DNA from: Heterohyrax brucei
Lineage: Eukaryota > Chordata > Mammalia > Hyracoidea > Procaviidae
Direction of reading: 5' to 3'
Length of the DNA: 64,000 nt
Assembly: GCA_028571685.1 (NCBI GenBank)
Contig: CM053146.1
Span: 66,745,431 to 66,809,430 of the forward strand
In this document: piece after piece, positions 45,360 through 56,599 of the stretch
Position numbering within the stretch: position 1 is the stretch's first letter
Layout: each line of letters opens with the position of its first letter
Position numbers and translations under genes: made by a program
Notes under the pieces: model-generated
Told to the model about the DNA's origin: nothing
Databases searched by the model: none
Seen by the model: the letters and a program-made list of their open reading frames with translations, nothing else

Positions 45360-45625
45360 AGAAGATATAGAGATTAGAGCATGAACGCTATTCTGTTTGG
45401 AGAGTATTTTGGTGGAAAGCATTTCAAAGGATTCTTTACTTCCAGTGAATAGCAAGAAAGATCGGGGGTTCTACTTCTCAAAATCAGCTGATGAAAACCC
45501 TGTGAGTCAACAACAGTCTGACCCCAAACCCATCCTGGGGATAGTCAGAGGTAGGCAACATTTCACTTCATTTGTCATGGGGCCGCTATCAGCTGGCAGC
45601 TGACAAAACCTGGGTGGAACGTCCG
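45360..45625 (+). mobile_element. RTE-related fragment or RTE-tailed SINE
   Basis: The 3' part (CAACATTTCACTTCATTTGT, GGGGCCGCTATCAGCTGGCA, GCTGACAAAACC) resembles the common RTE tail, and GATGAAAACCCTGTGAG is a string I associate with related afrotherian repeats. It holds a 68-codon frame with no known domain. Family assignment is uncertain. Confidence 0.5.
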
Positions 45626-45639
45626 TAGCAATGTCCATT

Positions 45640-47640
45640 TTTAACCTGTAGAGGCGGCCCCACATAAGCAGAAAACGATACCATGATGTTATTGTCTTCT
45701 GGTACAGGACTGATACATGGTGAGAGGTATGGCTGAAAATCTTTTTTCTTTTTCAAAAAAAAATCAGTATATATCTCTTGAATTATTTGGAAAGTACCTG
45801 TCAGAGGCAGTAGGTTCCTGTCTAAAATTTATTCCTGTCTAAGAAACTTGTAAGCATTGGTGGAAGTTCTAACATTAACCTAAATCTTTGTGGATGTGGT
45901 CGGGTGAAGTTTGCCTTATCCCTTTCTTTCAAATGTTCAAGCCCAAATGGAACCTTTCTGACTATCACTTTGGATATGATGTCAGCTCATCTTGAAACAA
46001 TTGAACAGTGTGAGTTCAATACCTGAACTCAAGAGTTCATCCCCAGATACGTTTATTGATGGCACCGTCAAAGAAAACAGCATATGGACGTACAATATAA
46101 AGAAACTTGGCAGATTCTAGAGTGGCAATTCAGCTTTGGCATTTATATAGGTAAAAACAGATTACAGGGCTTAGTGTAGCTCAGTCCTTATTTAAGCCTG
46201 CAAAATGTCTGATTTGATCACTTGGCATTCCACTAAGAGCAACACCTCCGTCTCTAGGAATTCCTCTTATGCAGTTGCACTGGTGTAGTATCTGAGCAAT
46301 GCTTTAAGTGTGTGTTATATAACCTCATCTTTTTTTTTTTTTTCCCCTGATTGACCCCATTCAAAAGATTCTACTGAGTCACCAGGCCCCATCAGCACAT
46401 TTAAAAAAAATTCTAAATGAACAGTGACACTTAGTGGCAAGAAATATTCATTACAGTGATAGTCTGTAAGAGTCTCCATTAACACATCCTGTAGTAATAA
46501 AGTAAATTATACCAAAATTTAGTCTTCTTGGCAAAGTAATATATAGTATTTGAAGTGTTGTTGGTTTTACAGCAGCTGTCATTTCATACCAATCCATTTA
46601 GTTATAAAGCAAACAGGTGGCTCACACATATTGTTTTTACTACATAAAATTTTTAATTTCCTTCAGTTCTACTGAAATAAATGGGATTTTGCTGTTGATT
46701 TCAATTTCACTGAAGAATACATAATAATACAGTGAAGATATTATTAAGAGCACTGTTTGAAGTGTCTGCTGTCTTCCAACCTGGTATCTATTGACCTGTA
46801 ATGTGAACAAGTATCTTAAGCTGGCCAAATAATTTGCACTTGTACCTATGAGACTAAAAAAATTTTAAAAAAATGCACAAGATCACTGTGTCCTTAATTA
46901 ATCCTTCTGTGTTTGTACTTTGGCATTTAAATTATAGTGAGGTTTTAAAGCCTTGACTCTAAGAACAAGAATTTATTCCTTCAAGATCTAGGTTTTCTGT
47001 CAATTTTATTGCATTTATAGGTTTATTTTTGACATTTAATGAAGGTTTTGGGACAATAGTTAGCGCTTTATTTTTCTGCAAAAAGAAAACATGCTGCCTT
47101 GCTTGGGGTTAATGTGTTTCTAAATCTCTTGAGGTGCTCTGGAAATCAACCTAAGATATTGTCTTGTGCGAGCTTCACGTACAACAGAGACATGAGTGGA
47201 AAGTATCTGACTAGTGGCTGTGATAAAATATAGCAAGGTGGTCATACAATAAATGTAAATATAATAATTATATCATTATAATTCTATTAATTATATCATA
47301 TTACAATAAATATAATAAATGTAAACCACATTGTTTGACTTTCATATTGGTTTCTTAAGTAGCAAAACAAAAACTCTCTGCAAATGTATATATGTATGTT
47401 TACAGAACTTAATTAGAAAGTGGAAGGGGAAGAGTATACAGCAGTCTTTTACAAGTGTAGTAAAAAGTCTCTCTTAAGTAAATGCAAAAAGGTGAATTTA
47501 TGAGGCATTTATGGAAGACTCCTCAACATTAACAATGTATCCCTCGTAAGATCCAAAGCAGTTGTCTTATCTAGGTACTTTCCTGGTTGAGTAAATTGAA
47601 TAACCAACTCACTTAATTCTCCACTTTCCTGTTACATTGA
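45640..47640. other. Unassigned AT-rich DNA, no gene seen
   Basis: I find no gene and no repeat I can name. A T17 run lies at about 46330. An ATAAT/TAATATAAT-rich patch occurs at about 47255-47325. Confidence 0.45.
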
Positions 47641-47855
47641 ACTCCTACCTTTTTCTTCTTCTCTTGCAGTTTTACCTGCTTGCTTCCCTGTCTGGAAGGG
47701 ACTGGTGTCTGTCTTGTACTCTCAGAGTACCATGGGTGTTTTCTTAACCCTTAACATACTGTGTTGTAATTTCCTAAACATTGTCTGTTTTACATAGCTA
47801 TTAAGCTTCTTGAGATTTGGGATTATGTATCATATTCACTGGCTGTAGCTTATAA
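47641..47855 (+). mobile_element. L2 3'-end fragment
   Basis: AGCTATTAAGCTTCTTGAGA and the preceding TTTCCTAAACATTGTCTGTT are like the L2 region around CTCCTTGAGGGCAGGGAC. It ends where a SINE has inserted, and GAAGCACCTGGCATGTAAT at about 48039 may be the resumed L2. Confidence 0.5.
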
Positions 47856-47857
47856 TA

Positions 47858-48020
47858 AGAAACCTCAGTGATGTAGTGGTTAAGAGTTTGTCTGCTAACC
47901 ATGAGTTTGGCAGTTCAAGTCCACCAGGTGCTCCTTGGAAATTCTATGGGGCAGTTCTTCTCTGTCCTGTAGGGTTATTATAAGTTGGAATTGGCTCAAT
48001 GCAGTGGGTTTGGATTTTGT
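47858..48020 (+). mobile_element. AfroSINE, left member of an inverted pair
   Basis: GAAACCTCAGTGATGTAGTG then GTTAAGAG, GGCAGTTCAAGTCCACCAGG (a good B box) and TGGGGCAGTTCTTCTCTGTC. The tail reads TTGGAATTGGCTCAATGCAG, then TGGGTTTGG. Confidence 0.92.
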
Positions 48021-48057
48021 TTTCTTAGCATATAATGAAGCACCTGGCATGTAATAT

Positions 48058-48209
48058 AAAACCAATGAGTTAATTGGTACTCATAGCGACCCTACAGGAT
48101 GCCGTAAAATTGCCCCATAGAGTTTCTAAGGCGTAGCTCATGAATTCAGACTGTCAGCCTTTTGGTTAGCAGCCATAGCTCTTAACCACTACACCACCAG
48201 TGTTTCCAG
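48058..48209 (-). mobile_element. AfroSINE, right member of an inverted pair
   Basis: TCATAGCGACCCTACAGGAT, CATGAATTCAGACTGTCAGC and TTAACCACTACACCACCAGT give the SINE in antisense, 37 bp from the plus-strand copy. Confidence 0.92.
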
Positions 48210-48602
48210 GTGAAGCATAGCCCAACAGGAATTAGCAAATCACTCAATAGTTCTTTAATACTGCTATGTGTAGAAAACGAATGATCAGTATATGCATTTT
48301 GCTGACTAATGAGGCAATCAATTCTATTCCCTTCTAGTTTTTTTAAGCAAAAAAAAATTTTTTTTCTAAGAAATAATACAGAGAGATGCCATGTTCCTTT
48401 ACTCAGTTCCCGCCATTGGTACCATGTTGCACAACTCTTGTACAGTATCGCAACCAGGATGTTGACACTGATAATCAAGATAAGATTTCTGTCACTGCAA
48501 AGATCCCTTGTGTTGCACTTCTATCCCCTTACCCAGTTCACTCCTGTTTCCACCCTCACCTTAACCTCTGACACAACAAATATGTTCTCTGTTCTATAAT
48601 TT

Positions 48603-48668
48603 TGTCATTTCAGCAATGTTACCTGAATAATACTGTGTCATTTCAACAATGTTACCTGAATAATACTG
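48603..48668 (+). repeat. Two tandem 33-bp units
   Basis: TGTCATTTCAGCAATGTTAC starts at 48603 and TGTCATTTCAACAATGTTAC at 48636, each followed by CTGAATAATACTG. One base differs in the first 31, so the duplication is recent relative to the L1M host. Confidence 0.93.
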
Positions 48669-49266
48669 TACCTAAGCTTTTGAGTTTGGATTTTTTTTTT
48701 CACGTAGCATAATTCTCTGGGGATTTATCCAGGTTGCTGTGTGTATCACTAGTTCATTCCTTTCTATTTCTGACTAGTATTCTATGGTATAAATATACCA
48801 CAGTTTATTTAACCACTCAACCATTGAAGAATGTCTGGTTTGCTACCAGTTTTTGGTGATTACAAATAAAGCTGCAGTAAACATTTGTGTTCATGTTTTT
48901 GTGTGACCATATATGTATCAATGGGATAAAAGCCCAGGAGGGTACTTGCTTATTTGTGTGGGAATTATATGTTTAGTTTTCTCAAAAGCTGCTAGAGTTT
49001 TCTAAGTGGTTTTACCATTTTACATTCCCACTGGCAGTGTATTAGTGATTCGGTTTCTCTATATCCTTGATAGATTTTGTTTTGCCCCTGTTTTTCATTT
49101 TTGCTATTCTGATAGATGTGATATTTTGTTGTAGTTTTAATTTGCATTTCATTATTGGCAGTTGGCTAATGGAACAAATGATGAAGTGAAAGAGCTGAAA
49201 GAAGATCTTGAAGAGCAGCTCGAGAGGACAAAGTAAAGTAGGACAATGAAATGTGCAAAGGGAAGT

Positions 49267-49824
49267 TGTCATAGGTTGAATTGTGTCCCCCCCAAAATAT
49301 GTGCAGCCATGTGGCTGGGACATGATTCCCAGTATCTTGTGACTGTCTTCCATTTTGTGGTTTCACTAAACTGTATGCTAAAGGATTAGGGTGGGGCTAT
49401 AAGGATTAGGGTGAGGCTATAAATTCCTGCATAGGATTACTTCCTTGCTCTGCTGTAGGGGGAGTTTCCCTGGAGTATGACTTGCCCCACCCTTAATCCT
49501 TTCAGCCTGCAAGACATAAAAGGAAAGAGAAGCAAAGAGGATGGGGAACCTCGTTACCATCAAGAAAGCAGCACCTGGAGAAGATGCGTTCTTGAGACCT
49601 GAGGTTCTTGAGACCTGAGGTTCCTGCACTAAGACGCTCCCTGGACAAAGACTGATGCAATACCGGACTTTCCTCCTGAGCTGACAAGGGGAAAGCCTTC
49701 CCCTGGAGCGGACACCCTGAATGTGGACTTGCAACCTACCGGACTGTGTAAGAATAAACCTTGCTTTGTTAAAGCCATACACTCTGTGGTATTTCTGTTA
49801 GAGCAGCCCTAGCTGACTAAAACA
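49267..49824 (+). mobile_element. MaLR-type solo LTR with 5-bp target duplication, inside RTE
   Basis: It opens TGTCATAGGTTGAATTGTGT and closes GCTGACTAAAACA, flanked by GAAGT at 49262-49266 and 49825-49829. Internal short duplications (AAGGATTAGGGTG twice at about 49381 and 49401; GTTCTTGAGACCTGAG-like twice at about 49590 and 49609) make it longer than its relatives at 19121 and 39031. Confidence 0.93.
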
Positions 49825-49999
49825 GAAGTCCAAGCTGCGCAGAAGGGAATGGCGAGAAACAAGGCTATAGAAACTGGTGGGTTACCAACAGAGAAATCTC
49901 AACAAATGGATATGGGGCTGGAAGTGCTCACTTATCTATGTCAAGAAATTTGAAAGACAGTTTTCTGGCCAACAAACTAGAAGAGATCCCTATTTGACC

Positions 50000-50168
50000 A
50001 AACACTCAACACACCACTGCTGCTGTTCAGTTGATTCCGACTCATAGTGACCCGATAGGACAGAATAGAACTGTCCCATACAGTTTCCAAGGAGTGCATC
50101 GTAAACTGAAAATGCTGACCTTTTAGTTAGCTGCCGGGCACTTTAACCACCGTGCTACCAGGATGCCG
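50000..50168 (-). mobile_element. AfroSINE inside RTE
   Basis: CAGTTGATTCCGACTCATAG, GACCCGATAGGACAGAATAG, GCTGACCTTTTAGTTAGCTG and ACCACCGTGCTACCAGGATG give the complete SINE. RTE sequence continues on either side. Confidence 0.93.
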
Positions 50169-50922
50169 TTGTAGGAATTATTGAATTATATCGTTAATAT
50201 TGCCCACAAGTAAAGTTTTGCTGGAATCTATCCAAAGCAGTTGCAGCAGTACATCAATAGGAAACTTCCAGAAATTCCAGCTGGACTCAGAGAGGATATG
50301 AAATGAAAGATATCATTGCACATGTTAGATGGTGTCTTGGCTGATAGCAGAGAATATCAGAGAGATGTCTACCTGTGTTTTGTTGACTATGCAAAAGCAT
50401 TCAGCTGTGTGGATCATAACCAATTATGGATACTATTGCAAAGAATGGAATTACCGAACATTCAGTTGTGCTCATGAGAAATCTGCACATAGACTGAGAG
50501 GCTGTTTTTTCAAACAAATCAAGGGGATGCTGGGTGGTTTAAAGTTAGGAAAGATGTGTGTTAGGGCTGTATTCTTTCACTATACTTATTCAGTCTGTGT
50601 ACTGAGCAAATCATCTCAGAAGCTGGACTATACGAAGAAGAACATGGCATCAGGATTGCAGAATAACACATCAACAGTTGTGACATGCAGATAACAACAG
50701 TGCTTGCTGAAAGTGAACAGGACTTGAGGCACTGGTGAACATCAGAGATTACAGTTTTCAGTATGGACTGCTTTTCAACATAAAGAAAACAAAAATTCTC
50801 ACAATTGAGCCAATAAACAATATCATGATAAACAAGGAAAATACTGAAGTTGTTAAGGATTTCATTTTACTTGGATCCATAGTCAATGTCCTTGGAAGCA
50901 GCAGTCAAAAAATTATATGATG

Positions 50923-51300
50923 CCTAGAACCATAAAGTGCCTACACAGTATGGTCACTCTGCATTACCAAGTCCAATCCATTGCTGTCCCAAAAGTTGAC
51001 CTTCATTCTGATTTACGGACAGGGACAGCATCAGAGCCAGGGGCTATGCTCCTGGGGGAACCCCGAAGCCCCTGGACTATCAGTTGTGGTCTTTTAGTGG
51101 AGATCTATGAGGTTGTCCTGTTGACCTCATACTGGAAGGGGAATGGGTGGAGAGAAGAAGATAGGAGGCTGTTGGGAAGATAAGACATGTATGCAGCAGA
51201 GAGGAAGAGTGTGCTGGCACTGTGCAGGGAGAGCAGTGGAAGCTGCATATAGGTGAACATGCAAATTTATATGGGAATGTACATTTTTATTCAATCATAA
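50923..51300 (+). mobile_element. L1 insertion with inverted 5' segment (twin-primed)
   Basis: AAAAAATTATATGATG flanks the insertion at 50907-50922 and 51301-51316. The 3' part (51112-51300) matches 38266-38489 in the same direction (GTTGTCCTGTTGACCTC versus CATCCTGCTGACCTC; CATGCAAATTTATATGGGAA in both). The 5' part (50923-51110) matches the reverse complement of about 38070-38251 (AGAACCATAAA, CCATCAGTTG-like, TCTTTTAGTGGAGATCT). The two parts meet at nearly adjacent points of the source L1, the layout made by twin priming. Confidence 0.92.
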
Positions 51301-52573
51301 AAAAAATTATATGATGTACTGTGTTTGGGAAATCTGCTGCAAAGGACCTTGAAAAGCAAGGGTGTGAACTAAAGTGCACCTAACCCAATCCGTGATATTT
51401 TCAGTTGCCTCATACGCACATGAAAGCTGGCCAGTCAATAAGGAAGACCAAAGAAGAATAGACGTTTTGGAATTATGGTGTTCGTGAAAAATATTTAATA
51501 CATCATGGACTGCCAGAAGAAAGAACAAATTTGTCTTGCAGGAAGTACAGCCAGAAACATCCTTAGAAACAAGGATAGAGAGAATTTGTCGCACATTGTT
51601 TTGGGTATGTTATCAGGAAGGCTCAGTCTTTGGAAAAGGCATCATGCTTGTTAGAGAGTCAGTGAAGAGGAGGAGACCCTCAGTGACATGGATTGACACA
51701 GTGCCTGCAACAATGGGCTCAAACATAGCAAGAGTTGTGAGGATGGTGCAGGACCAGGTAGGTTCTGTTGTGCATGCGATTGCCCAACAAAATCAGATGA
51801 ATCAAAACTAACTCAGTGGCACCTAACAACACCACAGCCCTAAGCTAATGATGTTGAAAACCTTTTCCTGTGCTTATTCTCTTTGGTGAACTGTCTCTTC
51901 ATATCTTTTGCTCATTTTTTAATTAGATTTTTTTTAACTGTAGAGTTTTGAAAGTTCTTTGTATATTCTAGATCATAGTCCTTTGTTGGATATGTGGATT
52001 GTGAATATTTTCTTCACTTCCGTATTTTGTCTTTTCATCCTCTTAGCAAGGTCTCTTTCAGAGTACTAGTTTTTAATTTCAATGAAATCTAGTTTATCGA
52101 TTCTTTTTTATCTTATGTGTCACGCTTTTGTTGTGAATTCTATGAACCCTTAGCCTTATAGACCCTCACGATTCTCATTTTTTTTCCCTAAGGTTTTACA
52201 ATCTTATGTTTAAGTTCGTGAGGCTTTTTTAGTAAATTTTTGCATGAAAGAGGTTGAAGTTAAATTTTACTGCATGTGGGTGTCTAACCTTTTGCTGAAA
52301 ATGCTGTCTTTCCTCCATTGAATGCTTTTGCAACTTTGAAAAAAATCAGTTAGTTGGATTTCTGTGGGTCTACTTATGAGTTCTCTTTTCTATTCCATTG
52401 ATCATTGTGTTTGTTCCTTCACCAGTACCACAAAATTTTATTTCTTTGCTATATAGTAAGTTCTGAAATTGAGTAGACTGATTGCTCCCATTTCATTCTT
52501 CTTTTCTGAAAATTTTCTCTATGCTAGTTCTTTGCATTTCATATTTCAAAATATCCTTGTCTATGTGTAAAAC

Positions 52574-52722
52574 GGAAAACCTGGTGGCGTAGTGGTTAAA
52601 TGCTACAGTGCTAAGCAAAAGGTAGGCAATTCAAATCCACCAGATGCTCCCTTGGAAATTCTATGAGGAAGTTCTACTCTGTAGGGTTGCTATGAGTCAG
52701 AATCAACCTGACAGCAGTGGGT
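52574..52722 (+). mobile_element. AfroSINE in L1M
   Basis: GGAAAACCTGGTGGCGTAGT then GGTTAAATGC, GGCAATTCAAATCCACC and GAGGAAGTTCTACTCTGTAG, closing with TATGAGTCAGAATCAACCTG, then ACAGCAGTGGG and a T run. Confidence 0.93.
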
Positions 52723-52744
52723 TTTTTTTTTTTTTTCTTTTTCT

Positions 52745-53190
52745 ATGCAAAAAAATCTTACAGGGATTTTGACTGGAGTTGTATTAAATCTGTGTATCGA
52801 TTTGGGGAGAAATGAGGTCTTTAATATGTTGAATCTTCCAGTCCCTAAACGTGGTATATATTGCCACTTATTTATATGTATTTTGATTGTTTTCATCAGC
52901 ATCATAGTTCTCAGTATGCATCCTGTACATGTTTGGGTAGGTTTACATTTAAGTATTTTTTTTTGAGTGATTATAAATGTCATTGTATTTTCAGTTTCAG
53001 TGTCTCTGTGTTTATTGCTACTATATAGAAATACAATTGAAATTTTGTACCCTGTGACCTTGTAGAAATCACTTATTCTAGGAAGTGTGTGTGTGGGTGT
53101 GTGTATGTATGTATGTATGTATAAATAGTCATTGGAATTTTCTATGTAGACAATCATGTTATTTGCAAATAAGTTGATTGTTATTTCCAA
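52745..53190 (-). pseudogene. L1M RT-domain remnant with FANN in place of FADD
   Basis: The minus frame reads INLFANNMIVYIEN at 53178-53137, the place of the L1 RT active site. FANN (53169-53158) replaces both catalytic Asp residues. It is followed by HTYIHT-like residues from a microsatellite and then SDFYKVTGYKI and INKWQYIPRL, which are L1. The whole frame is open for 166 codons but includes the SINE tail region at its end. No function is likely. Confidence 0.82.
53087..53122 (+). repeat. (TG)n/(TGTA)n microsatellite in the L1M RT region
   Basis: GTGTGTGTGTGGGTGTGTG is followed by five or so TATG units. It sits in the antisense of the L1 RT frame and lengthens it there. Confidence 0.95.
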
Positions 53191-53327
53191 TTTGTGTAAT
53201 CTTTTATTTCTCTTACTGACACTGTGTCAAATAAAGTTGATGAGAGCAGATATTTTTGCCTTGTTCCTGAACTTAGGGGAAAAGTCAACATTAAGTATAA
53301 CACTAGTTTGCTGTAGGTTTTTTGTAG

Positions 53328-53376
53328 ATGCTTCGGGTTGCCATGAGTCGGATCTGACTTGACTGCACTCGGCTTT
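53328..53376 (+). mobile_element. RTE/AfroSINE 3'-end stub
   Basis: GGGTTGCCATGAGTCGGATC then TGACTTGACTGCACTCGGC matches the shared tail. The rest of the element is missing. Confidence 0.65.
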
Positions 53377-55321
53377 TATGAAGTTGAGGAAATAAATCCC
53401 TTCTCTTCCTGTTTTTCTGACTTTTTGTCATGAATCTGTGTTGAATTTTGTCAAATGCTTTTGGGGCATTGATTGATATGATCATATGATATTTTTTCCT
53501 CTTGTTAATAGAATGGATTAATTTTTTGAATATCAAACTAGCTTTGTAACTTTGGAAGAAACTCCAGTTACTTATGGTACATACTTCTTTTTATAGATTT
53601 ATGAATTCTATTTGCTAATGTTTTCTTACATATCCTTGAGTCTAATTAATGAAGGAATTGCCTTGTAGTTTTTACTTTTATTCTCTCTTTGCCTGGTTTG
53701 CATATCAGCATAATGTTAAGTTCATAAATGAAATGGGAAATAGATATCCCTCTTCTGTTTTCTGAAAGAGATCATGTAGTATTGATGCTAACTCCTTGAA
53801 TACTTTATAGAAATCCCTGGTGAAGTCATCTGAGCCTGGAATTTTTAAGGAATTTTAAAATTACGAATTTGAATTATTTTGTAGTTATTCAGTCATTCAG
53901 ATCATATATTTTATATTGGATGTTTGTGGTAGTTTGTGTTTTTCAAGGAACTGGTTTATTTTATCTTGTCAAATTTATGCATGTGGAGTCATTTATAGTA
54001 TTTGTTTATTATTATTTTGATATTTTGGAGTCTGTAGTGATATAGACACCATTTTATTCCTCATATTGGTAGTTGAGTATTTCTTTTTTTGTTGCTGGTC
54101 TTGCTAGGAATTTGTCAATCTGATCTTTTCAAAGAACAAATTTTTTTATAACATTGATTTTTGTTACTCTTTTTTGATTTCACTGATTTTAGCTCATATC
54201 TTTATTATTCCTTCCTTTTACTTCTTTTAGGTTTATTTTGCTCTTCTTTTTCTAGATTTCTGGCGTGGGAGCATCAAATGATTGATTTGGGACTTTGCTT
54301 TCCTAATGTATGTAGTTAGTCCTGTTAATTTTCCTCTCAGCATTGCTTTAAGATGTGTTCTACAAGTTTTGAGATGTTTGTATTTATTTTCGTTCATTTT
54401 TATTTAAGTCTTACCATTTGATGCATGACTTATTTAGTGTGTTGTTTAGTTTCCAAGTTTTAGGATATTTTCCCATTATCTTTCTGTTTTTGATTCCTAG
54501 TTTGATTCTACTGTCATCATAGAGCATGCTCTATAATTTCAGTGCTTTTAAATTTGTTGAGGTTTATTTTATTGTCCATTGTATTGTCTATTTCGATATA
54601 TATTCCTTGGACATTTAAAAAGAAAATGTACTGTGATATTGTTGTGTGGAATGTTCTATAAATGTTGATTAGATTCTGTTGGTTGCTGGTATTATTGAGT
54701 TATTCTATATAGCTTTGCTGATTTCTTGTGTATTTATCAATTGTTAATAGAGGTTGTTAAAATCTGTAAATGTAAATGTAGATTTAGCTATATCTCTTAT
54801 CCATTCTATCAGGTTTTTTTTTTTTTTTGTCACATATTTTGCAGTTCTCTTTTGGTACATGCACATTTAAGATTGTTGTGTTTTCTTGGTGGATTGACCC
54901 TTTTATCAATATGTAATGTCTCTCTTTGTCTCCCGTAATTTTCTTTGCTCTGAAATCTACTTGGCCTTTTATTAGTATAACCACTTCTTCTCTCCTTTGT
55001 TTAATGTTTGCAAGGTATACTTTACCTATTCTTTTATTTTTTGCCCTGCCTCTATTGTTTTATTTAAAGTGAGTTTATTGTAGACAGCATATAGTTAAGT
55101 GATTTTTTTTACCCCACTCTGAAATTCTATCCCTTAATTGGAATATTTAGGTTGTTTCTATTTAGTATGATTATCGATATGTTAAGGCCTAAGTCTGCCA
55201 TTTATTTAGTTAGTTAGTTAACTTTCTGTGTATTCTTTTCCTACCCTCCAGTGGATTACTTGAACCATTTTTAGAATTCTATTTTATTATTTGTAGTTCT
55301 TTTAGTGTATCTTTTTGTTTT

Positions 55322-55480
55322 TCTGGTAGTCCAGTGGTTAGGAACTCAGCTGCTAACCAAAAGGTCAGCAGTTCAGATCTACTAGATGCTCCATAGAAGC
55401 TCTATGGGACAGTTTTACTCTGTCCTGTAGGGTCACTGTGAATCAAAATTGACTTGATGGCATTGGGTTTGGTTTTTGGT
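55322..55480 (+). mobile_element. AfroSINE in L1M
   Basis: GGTAGTCCAGTGGTTAGGAA, CAAAAGGTCAGCAGTTCAGA, CTATGGGACAGTTTTACTCT and ATTGACTTGATGGCATTGGG follow the SINE in order. The A box is mutated and its first bases are missing. Confidence 0.9.
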
Positions 55481-55961
55481 TTATCTGAATACCAGTTTTA
55501 GTAGCCATTCTAGGTATTACTATATATGTATATATCTACGTGTATCACCACAGTCTGCTAGTATTGCCATTTTATCAATTTGAGTGAAGTATAGAGATTT
55601 TTATTTCCCTTTCTATTGATTTAGCCTCCTTAGTTTGTCAAAAATATTTCCTCTCCATACATTTAAAACTATGTCAGTGTTATAATTTTTGCTAATACTA
55701 ACATAATATAGAAAACTCAAGAGAAGAAAGAAAGCCTACCGTATTTACATATTTCTGCTTCCTATGTTTCTTCTTTCTGGTGTTTCAGTGTTACTTATTT
55801 TATCATTTACTTTCTGTTTTGAGAAATTTCTGTAGCTATTCTTTTAGGGTAGGTCTGCTGGTAACAAATTATTTTAGCCCCTTCATCTGACAATGTCCTG
55901 ACTTTTCCTTTATCCCTGAAAGATTTTTTTAATAGGTACAGGGTTAGAGAGTATAGCCTAG

Positions 55962-56053
55962 AAAACCCTGTGGAGCAGTTCTACTCTGTCACGTTAGGGC
56001 AACTGTGGGTAAAAAAATTCAACTTTCTGGCATCTATTAATAACAACAACAAA
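55962..56053 (+). mobile_element. 5'-truncated AfroSINE with RTE-like CAA tail
   Basis: GAAAACCCTGTGGAGCAGTT, then CTACTCTGTCACG, GGGCAACTGTGGG and a final GGCATCTATTAATAACAACA. The CAA-rich tail is that of the RTE rather than the TGGGTT tail of most SINE copies in this window. Confidence 0.8.
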
Positions 56054-56599
56054 TTAAGTTGTAGATTGACAGTTGTTTTCTTTCAGCACTTGTAAAATAT
56101 TGTGCCACTTCCTTCTGACCTCCATGGTTTCTGACGATAAATTCACCCCCATTCAAATGGCTTTCTTCTATGGTAAGGTATTATTTTTCTTTGGCTGCTT
56201 TCAAGATTTTTTCTTTGTCTTTAGTTTCCTTGAATTTGTAATGTGTCTTGATGTGGATTTTTTGGGGGGGAGGAATTTATTCAGTTTCTTGAATCTGTAG
56301 ATATGTATCTGTTACTAAATTTGTGAGTGTTTCAGCCGTTATTTCTTCTAGTACGCTTTTTAGCTCTATCACCTTTTTCCTCTCCTTCCAGGACTCCAAC
56401 AATGAAGTTTTAGGAACCTGTATTACAGTCCCACAGATCCCTGAAGCAGTGTTTATTTTTACCCCTGATGTATTTTCTCTGTGATGTTCAGATGGAATAA
56501 GTTCTATTGCTCTGTTTTCCAGTTCACTAATTCTTTCCTCATTTTCCTACATTCTGCTGGTGAGCCTATTCACTGGGTTTTTAAAAAAATTTTATTTTG

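Larger units (their letters stand above)
49163..51836 (+). mobile_element. RTE LINE with three nested insertions
   Basis: RTE sequence runs GATGAAGTGAAAGAGCTG (about 49180) to the tail ACTCAGTGGCACCTAACAAC. Left of the LTR it matches the part before the RT domain; right of it the match resumes further along (GAAGTCCAAGCTGCG). Some sequence is therefore missing around the insertion point. The RT active site is lost: 50683-50693 reads CATGCAGATAA where YADD is expected. Nested in it are an LTR (49267-49824), a SINE (50000-50168) and an L1 (50923-51300). Confidence 0.85.
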
